Origin: Chloracidobacterium sp. N
Lineage (GTDB): Bacteria > Acidobacteriota > Blastocatellia > Chloracidobacteriales > Chloracidobacteriaceae
Assembly (NCBI RefSeq): GCF_018304765.1
Contig: NZ_CP072642.1
Coordinates: forward strand, 541,501-605,500
Length of the DNA stretch: 64,000 nucleotides
Direction of reading: 5' to 3'
Shown: positions 44,693 through 53,703 of the stretch, piece after piece
Numbering within the stretch: the stretch's first letter is position 1
How the letters are laid out: the number at the start of each line of letters is the position of its first letter
Translations under genes and position numbers: made by a program
The notes under the pieces: generated by a model
Told to the model about the DNA's origin: nothing
What the model saw: only the letters and a program-made list of their open reading frames with translations
Databases searched by the model: none

Positions 44693-45649
44693 ATGACCGA
44701 CGCGCGCACGCTCTATCCGCCCATCGAACCCTATGAAACCGGGATGCTGCCGGTTTCCGAACGGCACACGTTGTACTACGAAGTCAGCGGCAATCCCCAG
44801 GGGAAGCCGGTGGTCTTTCTCCACGGCGGACCCGGCGGCGGCACCTCCCCTGACCACCGGCGGTACTTTGACCCGGAGCGTTACCGCATCGTGCTGTTCG
44901 ATCAGCGCGGAGCCGGGAAAAGCACGCCCTACGCCTGTCTGGAAGAGAACACGACGTGGGATTTGGTCGCCGACATCGAGCGTTTGCGCCAACATCTGGA
45001 CATCCGAAAGTGGGTTGTGTTTGGCGGCTCCTGGGGCAGTACCCTGGCGCTGGCTTACGCAGAAACCCATCCCGACCGCGTCCGGGCGCTGGTGCTGCGG
45101 GGAATTTTTCTGTGCCGCAAAAAGGAGATTGACTGGTTTTACCAGGAAGGGGCGAATGCCATTTTCCCGGACGCCTGGGAGCCGTACCGCGATCTCATTC
45201 CCCCGGATGAACGCCACGACATGGTGGCCGCTTACTACCGCCGGTTGACGAGCGACGATGAGGAGGTCCGGCTGGCGGCCGCCCGCGCCTGGAGTGTCTG
45301 GGAAGGCAGTACGTCGAAACTGCTGCCTGACCCGGAACTCGTCAAGGATTTCGACGAGCGTGCGCTGGCCATTGCCCGCATTGAGTGCCACTACTTCATC
45401 AACCGGATTTTCATGGAGTCCGAGCATTACCTGCTCGAACACGTTCACCGCATTCGCCACATTCCGACGGTCATCGTGCAGGGGCGTTACGATGTGGTGT
45501 GTCCGGTGATGACCGCCTGGGAGCTGCACAAGGCGTTTCCCGAAGCCGATTTTCAAATCATTCCGAACGCCGGGCATTCCGCCTCGGAGCCGGGGACGAC
45601 GGCGGCGCTGGTTGCGGCGACGGACCGTTTCGCCCTGCTGCCCGACTAG
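44693..45649 (+). CDS. pip: Proline iminopeptidase (alpha/beta hydrolase)
   Basis: Releases N-terminal proline from peptides. ATG 44693 has TTGGAG 6 nt upstream; in-frame 44681 does not. 318 residues: oxyanion motif VFLHGGPGGGTSPDHRRYFDPERYRIVLFDQRGAGKS, nucleophile elbow GGSWGSTLALAYAE, the late Asp in GRYDVVCP and His in NAGHSASEPG, all as in family S33 prolyl aminopeptidases. Cytoplasmic. Starts 12 bp after bioD. Confidence 0.95.
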   Translation: MTDARTLYPPIEPYETGMLPVSERHTLYYEVSGNPQGKPVVFLHGGPGGGTSPDHRRYFDPERYRIVLFDQRGAGKSTPYACLEENTTWDLVADIERLRQHLDIRKWVVFGGSWGSTLALAYAETHPDRVRALVLRGIFLCRKKEIDWFYQEGANAIFPDAWEPYRDLIPPDERHDMVAAYYRRLTSDDEEVRLAAARAWSVWEGSTSKLLPDPELVKDFDERALAIARIECHYFINRIFMESEHYLLEHVHRIRHIPTVIVQGRYDVVCPVMTAWELHKAFPEADFQIIPNAGHSASEPGTTAALVAATDRFALLPD

Positions 45650-45672
45650 GAAACCCATAGCCCTGAAGGCGT

Positions 45673-46929
45673 ATGACCGCCCATATTCTGAAGTGCGGTC
45701 TGGCAGTCTGGTGCCTGCTGGTGTTTCCGTTCTGGATAACCGGCGGCGGCGCTGCGCCGGCTGTACTGTCGCCCAGGGGGCAACTGCCGGAAACCCTGCG
45801 CATCGGTGTCCTGACGCTGTTTCAGCCGCAGGAAGTCACTCTGGCGGCAGGTTCCCGGCCTGCCACTCTGCATCTCGATGAACGTCCCGTGGCGCTCTTA
45901 CCCAGCCGCCTCTGTCGGGTGGCGAAGGATGCCGGCGGCATCGCCCTCTGGCAGGGGGCGCGACGGTTGGCCATCGGGACACATCTGGCCGTGACCGCGG
46001 AAGATGTGACTGTAGAAGTGACCGGACGCAGAACCCGCCTGCGCCGGCAGTTTCGTGGAACGCTCACGGTGACGGCTGGCGAAAAGCATCTCCGCCTCGT
46101 CGTGACCCAGCCGCTGGAAGCCGTCGTTGCGGCGGTGGTGAGCGCCGAGCTTTCGCCCGAAGCGCCGTCGGAAGCGGCCAGGGCGCTGGCGGTCGTCGTC
46201 CGCAGTTATCTTGCCAGCCACGTTGGACGGCACGCCGGTCAGGGGTTCGACTTCTGTGACTCGACGCACTGCCAGTTGTTTTTCGGTGAGCAGTGGGCGC
46301 GGTGGGAAGCCGGACGCGAAACCGGCGGCGCCCTTTCGACGCTGGGGAAGCAGGCGGCTGCCGACACCCAGGGAGAAGTCCTGTGGGAAGCCGACGGCGG
46401 GCTGAGCGACGCCTACTATACGGCCTGCTGTGGCGGGCGCACGACGACACCCGCTGTGGCTTTTGGTACGGGCCAGGACTCCACAACCGCCACGGGCGTC
46501 CGTTGCCAGTGGTGCCGGGCGGGACGCTTCTTCACCTGGACGCGCCTGGTTGACCGACGGACGCTGGCCCGCGCCCTCCTGCCGGAGCTGGCAGCAACGG
46601 AAAGCTGGAACATCGCCGTTGCCGGGCGCACGCCGGATGGCTTTGTGACCAGCCTTGTCGTCCAGGCCGGTTCACGGCAAATCACCCTGCCCAACCATCG
46701 GTTCCGGCGCCTGGTGGGGCAGCGGCTGGGGTGGAACCTCGTCCTTTCCAACCGGTATGCCATCGAGCCGCACGGCGAATGGCTGGTGCTGCGCGGTCAG
46801 GGATTCGGCCATCAGGTCGGGTTGTGTCTGACCGGGGCCACTGCCCAGGCCCAGGCCGGGCGGCACTACCGGGACATTCTCCGGCACTACTTCCCTAAAG
46901 CCACCTGCCGCCCGCCCGCCGACTTCTGA
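45673..46929 (+). CDS. SpoIID/LytB-domain exported protein
   Basis: 418 residues with a signal peptide (about 1-28) and a SpoIID domain (about 145-400): VVAAVVSAELSPEAPSEAARALAVVVRSYLASHVGRHAGQGFDFCDSTHCQLFFG is the typical core, followed by AYYTACCGGRTTTPAVAFG and the end motif GQGFGHQVGLCLTGATAQAQAG. Bacillus SpoIID is a lytic transglycosylase acting on denuded peptidoglycan; homologues in non-sporulators are thought to trim cell wall. Several Cys residues could form disulfides. Last gene of the rightward accD run. Confidence 0.9.
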   Translation: MTAHILKCGLAVWCLLVFPFWITGGGAAPAVLSPRGQLPETLRIGVLTLFQPQEVTLAAGSRPATLHLDERPVALLPSRLCRVAKDAGGIALWQGARRLAIGTHLAVTAEDVTVEVTGRRTRLRRQFRGTLTVTAGEKHLRLVVTQPLEAVVAAVVSAELSPEAPSEAARALAVVVRSYLASHVGRHAGQGFDFCDSTHCQLFFGEQWARWEAGRETGGALSTLGKQAAADTQGEVLWEADGGLSDAYYTACCGGRTTTPAVAFGTGQDSTTATGVRCQWCRAGRFFTWTRLVDRRTLARALLPELAATESWNIAVAGRTPDGFVTSLVVQAGSRQITLPNHRFRRLVGQRLGWNLVLSNRYAIEPHGEWLVLRGQGFGHQVGLCLTGATAQAQAGRHYRDILRHYFPKATCRPPADF

Positions 46930-46979
46930 CGGCATCGGTTCTGGTAGGGATTTCCTGCGCCGACCCGGCAGCCTGTTTT

Positions 46980-47444
46980 TCAGGCGGCAATCTGCCGCAG
47001 GGCTTCGAGCAGTTCGGCGCGGCTGCGCTTGAAGATGGGCAGCGTTTCGACGTGGCGGTAGCGGATGATGCCCTGCTTGTCAATGATGAACACAGCCCGG
47101 TTGGCGATGGGAAGCAGACCGCCCAGCATCAGGATGCCATACGCTTTGCACAGTTGATTTCCGGGGTCTTCGAGCAGTGGGAAGGGGAAGGAATACTTTT
47201 CGGCGAACTTTTTGTGCGCCGTCAGGTCGTTGGTGCTGACGCCGAGAATCACCGCACCGAGTTGCCGGAAGTCTTCCCAGCCGTCGCGGTAGTCGCACAG
47301 TTGCGCCGTGCAGGTCGGGGTGTCGTCGCCGGGATAGAACACCAGCACGACGTGGTTTTTGCCCCGGAACTGGGACAGGGAATAGGTTTGGCCGTCACTG
47401 GCAGCCAGGGAAAAATCCGGCGCCGGGTCTCCTACGTTGGGCAT
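46980..47444 (-). CDS. Peroxiredoxin, AhpC/TSA-Bcp type
   Basis: Thiol peroxidase, 154 residues. N-terminal [51 protein letters not shown] carries the peroxidatic Cys in TPTCT and a second Cys five residues later, as in two-Cys Bcp/PrxQ. Later: [31 protein letters not shown] Shine-Dalgarno AGGA lies about 8 nt before the ATG. Lies 67 bp after nuoG in the same direction. Cytoplasmic (no signal peptide). Confidence 0.93.
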   Translation of the reverse strand: MPNVGDPAPDFSLAASDGQTYSLSQFRGKNHVVLVFYPGDDTPTCTAQLCDYRDGWEDFRQLGAVILGVSTNDLTAHKKFAEKYSFPFPLLEDPGNQLCKAYGILMLGGLLPIANRAVFIIDKQGIIRYRHVETLPIFKRSRAELLEALRQIAA

Positions 47445-47511
47445 GGTCGTTTCCTGAACTACCTGTTCTCAGACTGGTGAAACATCAGAAAGCTGAAACG
47501 GGGGCAAGCGG

Positions 47512-49752
47512 TCAGTCCGCTGCCACAGGCCACCCGGTTTCGACATTCATGGCTTCCCACTCGCCACGGTGCGCTTCCCAGAAGGGCTGGGCGTCGTCGA
47601 AAACCTTGACGTGGCGAAGCAGCGTCCCACGCGCAAAAAGCCCCTCGCCCATTTCGACGGTCCGCTGGTCATGGGGGGCTGTGGCGTCAATCAGCGCCGT
47701 CTGCTCCCGCAGCGAAACCTGAAGGTGCTCACGGTCGGCCAGTTCGGCCAGCGGCCGCGCCAGGCGGAAAGCACCTTTGGGCGCCTGCCTGATACTGGCA
47801 AAACTCACCCCGGCGTAGCCCGGCACTTCCAAGGCGATGTCATTGAGCAGGGCGCTGGCAGAACCTTTGGAAGGCATCGGGCAGCCCATGGCTTTGGCCA
47901 GCGCCTGCACAATCAGCCAGTCCGGGCGGCGGTTGCCGTCGCCTTCAAGCAGACGTGCCACCCGCTGCACCTGTCCGGCGTGATTCGTAAATGTGCCATC
48001 CTGTTCGGCATAGCTCATGGCTGGGAACACGACGTGCGCCAGCTTGGCCGTTTCCGTCAAGAACAGTTCACTCACGATGAGGCATTCCAGCCGGGCAAGC
48101 GCGGCGCGCCAGTGGTCGCCAAGGTTCGAGATGGGATCGGCTCCGGCGAGATAGGCCGCGCGAATGCTCTGTCCAAAGTCGGCTTCCAGATGCGCCGCGT
48201 TGACCGACAGCCCCATGTCGAACGTGCCTGCCGAGTTGTTGTCCTCCGCCAGCGCCAGCAGATGAACCGTCGCGTCAGGTTTCGTGAGAAGACGAACCTG
48301 CGCCAGGGCGCGAAGCGCCGCACCGCGCACTTCCGGCCCGACGATGACCACGAGCCGGTCGGCCGTTGTGATGGCCTCGCGGAGCGTGCGCAGGTCATCC
48401 ACCGCAACGCCCGCCAGCAGAGCCATCGCTTCCAGGCTGGCTTCCTCAAAGAGCGCGCGCACCACGGCGCTTTCGCCGTCGGGACGCACATGCAGGAAGA
48501 CCTCGGCCTGCCGCCGCGCGATGCGTGTTGCCCGCTGGTTGACCACCAGAAGGCGTGCGCCGTGCTTCCGCCGGGCATAGCGCATGGCAAAGCCGGTCAG
48601 TGGGCTGTATTCCGTCGGGTCGCCACCGATTTGGACAATGGTCGTGGCCTGCTTGATGTCCTCGTGCGTGGCCAGCGGGGCCGAGAGATGGGCATAAAAA
48701 TCGCCGAGTTCGACGTTGCGGAAGTGGGCCAGGTGCGGCGTGTCGAGCGTCCGGCCAAAGCGGGCCAGCGCAAAGTTGGCTTCATTCGTCAGCCGGGATG
48801 AACCCACTATGGCTACAGCGTTTCCACCGTGCTGTTTGTGAATGCCGGAAAGAAGCCGGGCGGCTGTTGCCAGAGCCTCGTCCCAGGTGGCCGGCTTGAG
48901 GTCGTTGCCCTGCCGAATCAGGGGCGTCGTCAGCCGCGCCGGATTGGAGATGTAGGCGCTGCCGTACCGTCCCTTGATGCACAGAAACTCGCCGTTGATG
49001 CCGGTCAGGTCTTTGGAAGCGGCGCGGACGTACTGTTTGCCCCGGACGCCCAGTTCGAGCTGGCAGCCATCGGCACAAAACGAGCAGGTCGTCTGTTGTT
49101 CGCGCATGTCCCACGGACGGGCTTTGAAGCGCGAGTCCACGGAAAGCAGCGCGCCAACCGGGCAGACTTCAACGCAGTTGCCGCACTGTTCGCAGTGCAG
49201 GTCCTGCCCGTAAAAACCGATGACTTCATTGGTGCCACGAAAGATTTTGGTCAGGGCGTGCACGTCCATCCAGTCTTCGCACACGCGCACGCAGCGGTAG
49301 CACTTCACGCACCGCTGTTCATCATAGGCAATGAACGGCGAGAGTCGGCGTTCTTCCTTGTTGTTTTTGGGAACTTCATAGTGGGCATAGACCGCCCCGT
49401 ACTGAAAGGCGGTGTCCTGCAACTCGCACTGTCCGCCCTTGTCACACACCGGGCAGTCGAGCGGGTGGTTGCCGAGGATGAAATCCAGCATGCCCTTGCG
49501 GGCTTCGATGACCTCATCGGAACTCGCCGTGACCACCATGCCGTCGGTAATCGTGACGGTACAGGCGGTGGCCAGCTTGGGCACCTTCTCAATGCGCACC
49601 AGACACATCCGGCAGGCCGCCTGGGAGGTCAGATCGGGGTAGTAGCAGAAGTTGGGAATGGCAATGCCCTGTGCCGTGCAGAACTCCAGAAGGAGCATGC
49701 CCTTCGGGGCCTGGTAGGTCTTGCCGTCTATCGTGAGTGTGACGAGTTCCAT
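47512..49752 (-). CDS. nuoG: NADH-quinone oxidoreductase subunit G (NuoG-like)
   Basis: Large peripheral-arm iron-sulfur subunit of complex I, 746 residues. N-terminal 2Fe-2S domain (CTAQGIAIPNFCYYPDLTSQAACRMC), the His/Cys cluster HPLDCPVCDKGGQC, two 4Fe-4S sets (CVKCYRCVRVC; CEQCGNCVEVCPVGAL) and a further CSFCADGC set, then a molybdopterin-oxidoreductase-like body that in NuoG carries no Mo. No other nuo gene is nearby, so an isolated nuoG or a related NAD-linked oxidoreductase subunit is possible. Divergent from the PG-binding protein gene. Confidence 0.9.
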   Translation of the reverse strand: MELVTLTIDGKTYQAPKGMLLLEFCTAQGIAIPNFCYYPDLTSQAACRMCLVRIEKVPKLATACTVTITDGMVVTASSDEVIEARKGMLDFILGNHPLDCPVCDKGGQCELQDTAFQYGAVYAHYEVPKNNKEERRLSPFIAYDEQRCVKCYRCVRVCEDWMDVHALTKIFRGTNEVIGFYGQDLHCEQCGNCVEVCPVGALLSVDSRFKARPWDMREQQTTCSFCADGCQLELGVRGKQYVRAASKDLTGINGEFLCIKGRYGSAYISNPARLTTPLIRQGNDLKPATWDEALATAARLLSGIHKQHGGNAVAIVGSSRLTNEANFALARFGRTLDTPHLAHFRNVELGDFYAHLSAPLATHEDIKQATTIVQIGGDPTEYSPLTGFAMRYARRKHGARLLVVNQRATRIARRQAEVFLHVRPDGESAVVRALFEEASLEAMALLAGVAVDDLRTLREAITTADRLVVIVGPEVRGAALRALAQVRLLTKPDATVHLLALAEDNNSAGTFDMGLSVNAAHLEADFGQSIRAAYLAGADPISNLGDHWRAALARLECLIVSELFLTETAKLAHVVFPAMSYAEQDGTFTNHAGQVQRVARLLEGDGNRRPDWLIVQALAKAMGCPMPSKGSASALLNDIALEVPGYAGVSFASIRQAPKGAFRLARPLAELADREHLQVSLREQTALIDATAPHDQRTVEMGEGLFARGTLLRHVKVFDDAQPFWEAHRGEWEAMNVETGWPVAAD

Positions 49753-49811
49753 GGGCGGTGTGGTGTGAGAAGGCAGGTCAGGTTGGGTTTCACGGGCGCA
49801 AAGTGTTGGTT

Positions 49812-49841
49812 ATAGTACCGTCGTGTTTTCAACGCTGACAA
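49812..49841 (-). promoter_or_regulatory. Candidate promoter for nuoG
   Basis: On the minus strand, TTGTCA (49841-49836), 18-bp spacer, TACTAT (49817-49812), about 60 bp before the nuoG ATG. The remaining part of the 267-bp divergent region shows no other recognisable element. Confidence 0.35.
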
Positions 49842-50019
49842 GCCAGCCTGCCCATCCCGTGGTGAATCCATCAATGTCATATCCATCACCGAACTGCGCC
49901 CCTGCCCGAAGGTCATCCGCAGACCAACGTGGGGTCGGGGCGGCGCATCTTGGGTGATGCTGTGGTGCCCGCTGCGGCATCGTTGACACGAATCGGCTTA
50001 CACGAAAGGAAATCCTGCC

Positions 50020-51243
50020 ATGAAACGTCACTTGACCCGAAGCCTGGTCACACATCTTGGCCTCGTCGCCCTCTGTGGTGCGATGTGGCCTGCGCTCCCT
50101 TCCCAGCAACCCTCCGTCGCCGGGATCGTTTTTGCCCAGCGTTTTCAGGACATCACCCTGCCCCCCGGAACCATCATCCGGGTGCAGATGGACCGGACAA
50201 TTTCATCCCGTACGGCGCGGGTGGGAGACACCTTCACGGCCACCGTGTTTGAACCTGTAATTGTCGGGGGGCAGTTGGCCATTCCGCAGGGCACACAGGT
50301 GCAGGGGCGGGTCACGGGCGTCCAGCCGGCCGAGCGGCGCGGCCGCTCGGGAACGATTGCCGTCGAGTTTGACCGCATTATTTTTGCCAACGGCGTATCG
50401 CGTGACATGCGCGCTTCGCTGACCAGTCTGGATGCCAGGGAGCGTGAGCAGATTGACAGTGAAGGAAGGGCCCGGGGCGGCAGCTCAACGAAGCGCAATG
50501 TCATTTTCGTGGGCGGTGGCGCAGGGGCTGGCGCGGCTATCGGTGCGATTGCGGGCGGTGGCAAGGGAGCCGCCATTGGCGCTGGTATCGGGGCCGCGGC
50601 CGGTGTCCTTGGCGCTTTGCTTTCCAAAGGGCAGGAAGCCCAGGTGCAGAGCGGATACCGCTTCGGCGTCGAACTTGAACAACCGCTGCGGGTGCCCAGC
50701 GACATGAGCACCGGCGGCAACACCGGCGGCAACACCGGTGGTGGCGGCAACTGGGATGACTACGGTTACGATGCGGCCCGAGGTGAGTACACTGCTCCCG
50801 ACATCGTGCGCCGGGCGCAGACCGAACTGCGCCGGCAGGGCTTCTACGATGGCGACATTACCGGCAACCTGGGACAGCTCACCCGGCAGGCTATCGGCAA
50901 TTTTCAACGCCAGCAGGGCCTGACGGTGAATCGTCGCCTGGACCGCGAGACGGCGCGCGCACTGGGTGTCGTTTCCGGCGGGGGAGGCTTCTCTACCGGC
51001 AGTGACCCGAACGAAGACTTCGGCTACGGCTATGACCCGAATGCCGGAGAGTACACCGCCAGCGACATTGTGCGCCGGGCGCAGACCGAACTGCGCCGGG
51101 AACGGCTCTACAACGGACGCATTACCGGCCGCCTCGATGCCGAGACGCGCGATGCCATCCAGCGTTTTCAGGAAGAGCGCGGACTGCCGACAACCGGCCG
51201 TCTGGACCGGGAAACTGCTCTGGAGATGGGGATTGTCTATTAG
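50020..51243 (+). CDS. Exported protein with two peptidoglycan-binding domains
   Basis: 407 residues. Signal peptide (about 1-28); a beta-rich domain (about 45-150, LPPGTIIRVQMDRTISSRTARVGDTFTATVFEP); a glycine-rich hydrophobic stretch resembling a glycine-zipper (GGGAGAGAAIGAIAGGGKGAAIGAGIGAAAGVLG, about 165-200); then two PG_binding_1 repeats (about 260-315 and 350-405), each starting YTAxDIVRRAQTELRR. Likely bound to the cell wall. The DNA of the two repeats shares an exact 30-bp block. AGGA lies 9 nt before the ATG. A terminator follows at 51310. Confidence 0.87.
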   Translation: MKRHLTRSLVTHLGLVALCGAMWPALPSQQPSVAGIVFAQRFQDITLPPGTIIRVQMDRTISSRTARVGDTFTATVFEPVIVGGQLAIPQGTQVQGRVTGVQPAERRGRSGTIAVEFDRIIFANGVSRDMRASLTSLDAREREQIDSEGRARGGSSTKRNVIFVGGGAGAGAAIGAIAGGGKGAAIGAGIGAAAGVLGALLSKGQEAQVQSGYRFGVELEQPLRVPSDMSTGGNTGGNTGGGGNWDDYGYDAARGEYTAPDIVRRAQTELRRQGFYDGDITGNLGQLTRQAIGNFQRQQGLTVNRRLDRETARALGVVSGGGGFSTGSDPNEDFGYGYDPNAGEYTASDIVRRAQTELRRERLYNGRITGRLDAETRDAIQRFQEERGLPTTGRLDRETALEMGIVY

Positions 51244-51309
51244 TCCGGTACTGGATTGGATGCGTTCGTCCGCCGGGCGGGCGATGAACCGGTGAGAGTG
51301 ACAGCGGCG

Positions 51310-51349
51310 CAGCCGGGAAGCCAACCGTGCTTTCCGGCTGTGCTTTTTT
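51310..51349 (+). terminator. Intrinsic terminator after the PG-binding protein gene
   Basis: Stem CAGCCGGGAAGC (51310-51321) with GCTTTCCGGCTG (51329-51340; one G-T pair), then TGCTTTTTTA. It also overlaps the 3' end of the convergent aarF gene region. Confidence 0.7.
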
Positions 51350-52775
51350 ATGTGAACCGGCGGACCGTACGGTGGCCCAGAAAGCGCCGAATCTCATCCA
51401 CAGCCGTGTTGAGCAGACCCTCCCGGCTGAGCAACGACTTGACGTACTGCGGTGCCAGCGCTTCCTGCATTGGCTCAAAGCCATGTTCGATGAGGCTCCA
51501 ACCGGGACGCAGTTTCGCCGCCATGCCTTCGAGCAGGGAAAGGCTCCGAAAGACATAGACCAGTTCGGCCGGGAGGTTGAGTCCCAGTTCACGGGCTGTC
51601 CGCTCGATGGCCAGACCCACGCCCAGCATGCGGTTTTGGGCATCGAGTCCGCGGCGGTGAAGCTGGATGATTTCCTCGATGAAGGCATGAATGCGCCGGC
51701 GGTTGGTGCCCGGCGCAACGATGCCGGTTTCATACAGGCCATCCACAAGGCGTTCCCGGTCGCCGTGCAAGCCGGCCGCCACGGCATCCAGAATGGCCGC
51801 ACGCATCTCGCGCGAGAGGCGGCACACCATGCCGTAGTCGAGAAGAATCAACTGCCCGCCATCGCCGACAAGAATGTTTCCGGGATGGGGGTCGGCGTGA
51901 TAGACGCCGGCCACGAAGATCATTTCGGCGTAGAGCTTGACCAGCCGGGCAATGAGATCGTCAAAGTCGAAGCCGGCGGCCTGAAGCCGCTCCACATCGG
52001 TGAACTTCACGCCGGGGCAGTATTCCATGACGATGACCTGCGGGCCCGACACTTCCGGGTACACGAGCGGAACAGTGACATCTTCCCGGCGGGCAAGAAT
52101 GCGCGCCATGGTTTCGATGTTCTCCATCTCGGTCGTGAGGTCGAGTTCCTGCGCCATGCCCTTTGAGCCTTCAGCAATGGCTGTGGAGAGCATGCGGGTC
52201 AGTGAGTTGGAAAAATGCCGGTCGAGCTGCCGGATGACATAGCCGGCGATTTTGAGGTCAACGGCCATCTGCGCCGGGATGTCCGGGCGAACAAACTTGA
52301 CGGCCACATCCTGTCCCTGCCAGACCGCGTAGTGAACCTGCGCCAGCGACGCAGCGGCCAGGGCTTCGTCGTCAAAGCGGTCAAACACGGCTTCCAGCCG
52401 GGTGCCGTAAATGGCTTCGAGCGTCCGCCGGGCAGCTTTGCCCGAAAGGGGCGTAATGCCGTCCTGGAGCTTGGCGATTTCCTCGATGTACACCGCCGGA
52501 ACGAGGTCCGGGCGGGTGCTGACAAGCTGCCCCAGTTTGATGAAAGCCGTGCCCAGCGTTTCAATGTGTTGCTTGATGGTCTGCGCCCGCTGGCGATGGG
52601 TTTCCTCCGAAACCTGCCGGGGCGGCCCAAAGGCGAGATAGCGCCGCCGGTCACGCACAAAGGCCAAGGTGGTCGGCAGGGTAAGCCGCAGCATGGTGGT
52701 CGCCCGCCGGGCAAGCCGCGCCTGCTGCGCAAGCGAGGAAAAACGCGATGAAGGACGATGTGACATAGACGACAA
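51348..52775 (-). CDS. AarF/UbiB (ABC1) family atypical kinase
   Basis: 475 residues of the ADCK/UbiB family, membrane-associated atypical kinases or ATPases needed for quinone synthesis or lipid homeostasis. Visible: the N-terminal KxGQ motif in TAFIKLGQLVSTRPDLVP, Ala-rich loop AAASLAQVHYAVWQGQDVAVKFVRP (ATP Lys), GVYHADPHPGNILVGDGGQLILLDYGMVCRLS (catalytic and metal site), and a C-terminal helical part. May act with UbiE at 30494 in quinone synthesis (inference). ATG 52763 is an alternative start. The CYTH gene lies 43 bp upstream, co-directional. Confidence 0.93.
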   Translation of the reverse strand: MSSMSHRPSSRFSSLAQQARLARRATTMLRLTLPTTLAFVRDRRRYLAFGPPRQVSEETHRQRAQTIKQHIETLGTAFIKLGQLVSTRPDLVPAVYIEEIAKLQDGITPLSGKAARRTLEAIYGTRLEAVFDRFDDEALAAASLAQVHYAVWQGQDVAVKFVRPDIPAQMAVDLKIAGYVIRQLDRHFSNSLTRMLSTAIAEGSKGMAQELDLTTEMENIETMARILARREDVTVPLVYPEVSGPQVIVMEYCPGVKFTDVERLQAAGFDFDDLIARLVKLYAEMIFVAGVYHADPHPGNILVGDGGQLILLDYGMVCRLSREMRAAILDAVAAGLHGDRERLVDGLYETGIVAPGTNRRRIHAFIEEIIQLHRRGLDAQNRMLGVGLAIERTARELGLNLPAELVYVFRSLSLLEGMAAKLRPGWSLIEHGFEPMQEALAPQYVKSLLSREGLLNTAVDEIRRFLGHRTVRRFT

Positions 52776-52818
52776 ACCAAGGCGACGAAACCGGCGTCAA
52801 CGGTGAAGCCAACTATTC

Positions 52819-53454
52819 CTATCGTCCATTACCCGTCGGCAAAGTGAAAGTCATATCTTCAAGCGGGCGCCCGGCCGCCCGGCAGCGTTCCGCCTGAAGC
52901 CGGGGATAGGCGTCCGTGAGATAATCGCCGGGACCCAGACCAAGCTGCGCCACCAGCCGCTCCAGTGTGGTTTCGTCGCCTTCGAGTTCCAGAAACCACC
53001 CGATGGGGGTTTCGTCGAACATCGCCCACAGGGTCAGTCCAGTGGGGTGCGTAAGGCGGTAGGTCGTGCGGAACTTCTGGTAGCGAAAGACTTTTTCAAA
53101 ACCGAGGCGTTCGAGCAGCCGCATGAGCGCGCGGCCATCGGATACCGTGAGTTCGATTTCCTCCCGTACCTTTGCCTGCCGGCCCTGTTCCTGATGGCCC
53201 TTTGCCTCGTTGCCAGCAGTCCCGGCCGGCGGCCCCTTGTGCGTCAGGGTTGCCTGGGGCAGGTCATCCCGCAGCCGTACCCGAAGTGCCTGGCGGCTGG
53301 CCAGCAACGACCGCGTCGGGGTGTCGAACAGCCAGTTGTCTTCAAAATGGCGTGGTGTGACAAGTTCAAGCGTACATCCGGCGGCGATCAGACGTTGGTA
53401 CAGCTCATCGAACGTTTCACCAGCCAGCTTAATTTCGGCTTCGATGTGCGACAT
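52819..53454 (-). CDS. CYTH-domain protein (triphosphate tunnel fold)
   Basis: 211 residues. It begins with the CYTH signature IEAEIKL (ExExK) and continues with the tunnel strands LRVRLRDDLPQATLTHKGP, VREEIELTVSD, KFRTTYRL and WFLELEGDETTLERL. CYTH proteins hydrolyse inorganic or thiamine triphosphate, or cyclise ATP (class IV adenylate cyclase CyaB); which applies cannot be told here. A low-complexity loop (residues about 82-96) interrupts two strands. Upstream of the aarF gene in a probable two-gene operon. Confidence 0.9.
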   Translation of the reverse strand: MSHIEAEIKLAGETFDELYQRLIAAGCTLELVTPRHFEDNWLFDTPTRSLLASRQALRVRLRDDLPQATLTHKGPPAGTAGNEAKGHQEQGRQAKVREEIELTVSDGRALMRLLERLGFEKVFRYQKFRTTYRLTHPTGLTLWAMFDETPIGWFLELEGDETTLERLVAQLGLGPGDYLTDAYPRLQAERCRAAGRPLEDMTFTLPTGNGR

Positions 53455-53703
53455 GACAGCAGTGAGCGGAGCGGTTCAACGATGGTTGCCTGAAGCCAAA
53501 GCGCCGGTGGGGTGGTGACGGGCGACGGCCGTTGACCGGCGGGTGGTTCATCTTCGGCAATTGTGTTGCCGAAACCCGTCCCGACGTTAGAAAGTATGGG
53601 TTGCAGCCAAAAAACTCAATCCATCCGGTCATTTTTGCGTCTTTGCCGGTGATTGTCTGTCCTATCGGGTTTCGAGAGTCATTCGTCGAGGTGAAAACCA
53701 GTG

